Notes under the pieces: model-generated
Told to the model about the DNA's origin: nothing
Database searches by the model: none
The model's input: only the letters and a program-made list of their open reading frames with translations
Made by a program: the position numbers and the translations under genes
Assembly (NCBI GenBank): GCA_947561715.1
Contig: OX387205.1
Location: 6,763,001 to 6,827,000, forward strand
Source: Ascidia mentula
Taxonomy: Eukaryota > Chordata > Ascidiacea > Phlebobranchia > Ascidiidae
Length of the DNA stretch: 64,000 nucleotides
Direction: 5' to 3'
Part shown: one piece after another, positions 61,701 through 64,000 of the stretch
How the letters are laid out: every line of letters starts with the position of its first letter
How positions within the stretch are numbered: position 1 is the stretch's first letter

Positions 61701-64000
61701 AAAAAAATATTTTTTTTCAGTACAATCTTTATTATACAGTGGAAAACGCTGATACTCCAGTACTGAGTTTGCGGTTGCACAACGTATGTAACCATGCGAT
61801 TTCAGCACATGTCCATTTTGCAGTATATGACTTTTCGATAAAAAATATTTTTTTTCAGTACAAGCTTTATTATACTTTGGAAAACGCTGATACTCCAGTA
61901 CTGAGTTTACGGTTGCACAACGTATGTAACTATGCGATTTCAGCACTTGTCCATTTTGCAGTATATGACTTTTCGATAAAAAATATTTTTTTTTAGTACA
62001 AGCTTTATTATACAGTGGAAAACGCTGGTACTCCAGTATTGCTTTTGCGGTTGCACAACGTATGTAACTATGCGATTTCAGCACTTGTCCATTTTGCAGT
62101 ATATGACTTTTCGATAAAAAATATTTTTTTCTGTACAAGCTTTATTATACAGTGGAAAACGCTGATACTCCAGTACTGAGTTTGCGGTTGCACAACGTAT
62201 GTAACTATGCGATTTCAGCACTTGTCCATTTTGCAGTATATGACTTTTCAATAAAAAATATTTTTTTTCATTACAAGCTTTATTATACAGTGGAAAACGC
62301 TGATACTCCAGTATTGCGTTTGCGGTTGCACAACGTATGTAACTATGCGCTTTCAGCACTTGTCCATTTTGCAGTATATGACTTTTCAATAAAAATTATT
62401 TTTTTTCAGTACAAGCTTTATTATACAGTGGAAAACGCTGATACTCCAGTACTGAGTTTGCGGCTGCACAACGTATGTAACTATGCGATTTCAGCACTTG
62501 TCCATTTTGCAGTATATGACTTTTCGATAAAAATTGTTTTTTTTTCAGTATAAGCTTTATTATACAGTGGAAAACGCTGATACTCCAGTACTGAGTTTGC
62601 GGTTGCACAACGTATGTAACTATGCGATTTCAGCACTTGTCCATTTTGCAGTATATGACTTTTCGATAAAAAATATTTTTTTTCATTACAAGCTTTACTA
62701 TACAGTGGAAAACGCTGATACTCCAGTACTGAGTTTGCGGTTGCACAACGTATGTAACTATGCGATTTCAGCACTTGTCCATTTTGCAGGATATGACTTT
62801 TCGATAAAAAATATTTTTTTTCATTACAAGCTTTATTATACAGTGGAAAACGCTGATACTCCAGTATTGCGTTTGCGGTTGCACAACGTATGTAACTATG
62901 CGCTTTCAGCACTTGTCCATTTTGCAGTATATGACTTTTCGATAAAAAATATTTTTTTTCAGTACAAGCTTTATTATACAGTGGAAAACGCTGATACTCC
63001 AGTACTGAGTTTGCGGTTGCACAACGTATGTAACCATGCGATTTCAGCACTTGTCCATTTTGCAGTATATGACTTTTCGATAAAAAATATTTTTTTTCTG
63101 TACAAGCTTTATTATACAGTGGAATACGCTGATACTCCAGTACTGAGTTTGCGGTTGCACAACGTATGTAACTATGCGATTTCAGCACTTGTCTATTTTG
63201 CAGTATATGACTTTTCGATAAAAAATATTTTTTTTCATTACAAGCTTTACTATACAGTGGAAAACGCTGATACTCCAGTATTGCGTTTGCGGTTGCACAA
63301 CGTATGTAACTATGCGCTTTCAGTACTTGTCCATTTTGCAGTATATGACTTTTCGATAACAAATATTTTTTTTCAGTACAAGCTTTATTATACAGTGGAA
63401 AACGCTGATACTCCAGTACTGAGTTTGCGGTTGCACAACGTATGTAACCATGCGATTTCAGCACATGTCCATTTTGCAGTATATGACTTTTGAAAAAAAT
63501 ATTTTTTTTCAGTACAAGCTTTATTATATAGTGGAAAACGGTGATACTCCAGTACTGAGTTTACGGTTGCACAACGTATGTAACTATGCGATTTCAGCAC
63601 TTGTCCATTTTGCAGTATATGACTTTTCGATAAAAAATATTTTTTTTCAGTACAAGCTTTATTATACAGTGGAAAACGCTGATACTCCAGTATTGCTTTT
63701 GCAGTTGCACAAGGTATGTAACTGTGCGATTTCAGCACTTGTCCATTTTGCAGTATATGACTTTTCGATAAAAAATATTTTTTTTCAGTACAAGCTTTAT
63801 TATACAGTGGAAAACGCTGATACTCCAGTATTGCGTTTGCGGTTGCACAACGTATGTAACTATGCGCTTTCAGCACTTGTCCATTTTGCAGTATATGACT
63901 TTTCGATAAAAAATATTTTTTTTCAGTACAAGCTTTATTATACAGTGGAAAACGCTGATACTCCAGTACTGAGTTTGCGGTTGCACAACGTATGTAACCA

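Larger units (their letters stand above)
27779..64000 (-). repeat. 138-bp satellite array, reverse orientation
   Basis: About 262 monomers of the same satellite in inverted orientation, running off the window. Signature blocks are GACTTTTCGATAAAAAATA, GTACAAGCTTTATTATACAG, GGAAAACGCTGATACTCC and TTGCACAACGTATGTAAC. Most monomers carry ACTGAGTTTGCGG (complement of the GCAAACTCAGT type), unlike the forward array. One frame on each strand lacks stops in the standard monomer, so ORFs of several hundred codons arise, including 30792-33275 on the minus strand and 43722-46247 on the plus strand. I see no inserted element, gene or unique sequence in these 36 kb. Confidence 0.95.

Noticed and set aside
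20043-64000. CRISPR array
   Set aside because: Units are contiguous 138-bp monomers without unique spacers, no cas genes are present, and the context is an animal retrotransposon nest.
27781-64000. CENP-B box in the satellite
   Set aside because: TTCG followed by an A at about the right distance is present, but the CGGG half of the consensus is missing in every monomer I read.

Overview
This is eukaryotic, almost certainly animal, repetitive DNA. BEL/Pao LTR retrotransposons (metazoan-restricted as far as I know) fill the first 20 kb and a 138-bp satellite fills the remaining 44 kb. I see no host single-copy gene, tRNA, rRNA or CRISPR array. An arthropod is a reasonable guess from the BEL/Pao types and a LINE-like tail of AATTG units, but the sequence does not prove it.

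Region 1 (1-20042) is a nest of three BEL/Pao families. Element A (+ strand, 1-4674) is the 3' part of a copy: end of the protease region, RT, RNase H, integrase, polypurine tract and a 670-bp 3' LTR. It is broken by a small deletion in RT. It abuts, exactly at a codon boundary, the RT of element B (- strand, 4675-8976). B has gag, protease and RT up to just past YVDD, one in-frame stop in gag, and a 906-bp 5' LTR. A has most likely inserted into B; the rest of both should lie left of the window. Beyond B comes CTGTG and then element C (+ strand). C appears twice: a truncated copy (8982-12806) and a complete copy (13064-20042) with identical 452-bp LTRs and one frameshift in integrase. The doubling is a 4,082-bp head-to-tail duplication (8725-12806 and 12807-16888) that also carries 252 bp of B's LTR.

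Region 2 (20043-27781) is about 49 monomers of the satellite in one orientation. It includes three copies of a 305-bp non-LTR retrotransposon tail, carried along in higher-order repeats. Element C is flanked on both sides by CTGTG, and the right-hand CTGTG is part of the satellite monomer, so C (and apparently B) landed in the satellite edge at the same pentamer.

Region 3 (27779-64000) is about 262 monomers in the opposite orientation, joined to region 2 at a 3-bp microhomology. Nested higher-order repeats (9, 10, 11, 14, 18, 19, 22, 26, 61 and 64 monomers) can be followed through rare indel-bearing monomers. The monomer is a multiple of three and lacks stops in one frame on each strand, which creates apparent ORFs of up to about 840 codons on both strands. 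I treat these as satellite by-products, not genes.

The coding parts cooperate only as retrotransposon machinery: Gag packages element RNA, protease cuts the polyprotein, RT/RNase H copies the RNA, integrase inserts the cDNA and the LTRs supply promoter and poly(A) site. Every copy seen here carries at least one lesion.
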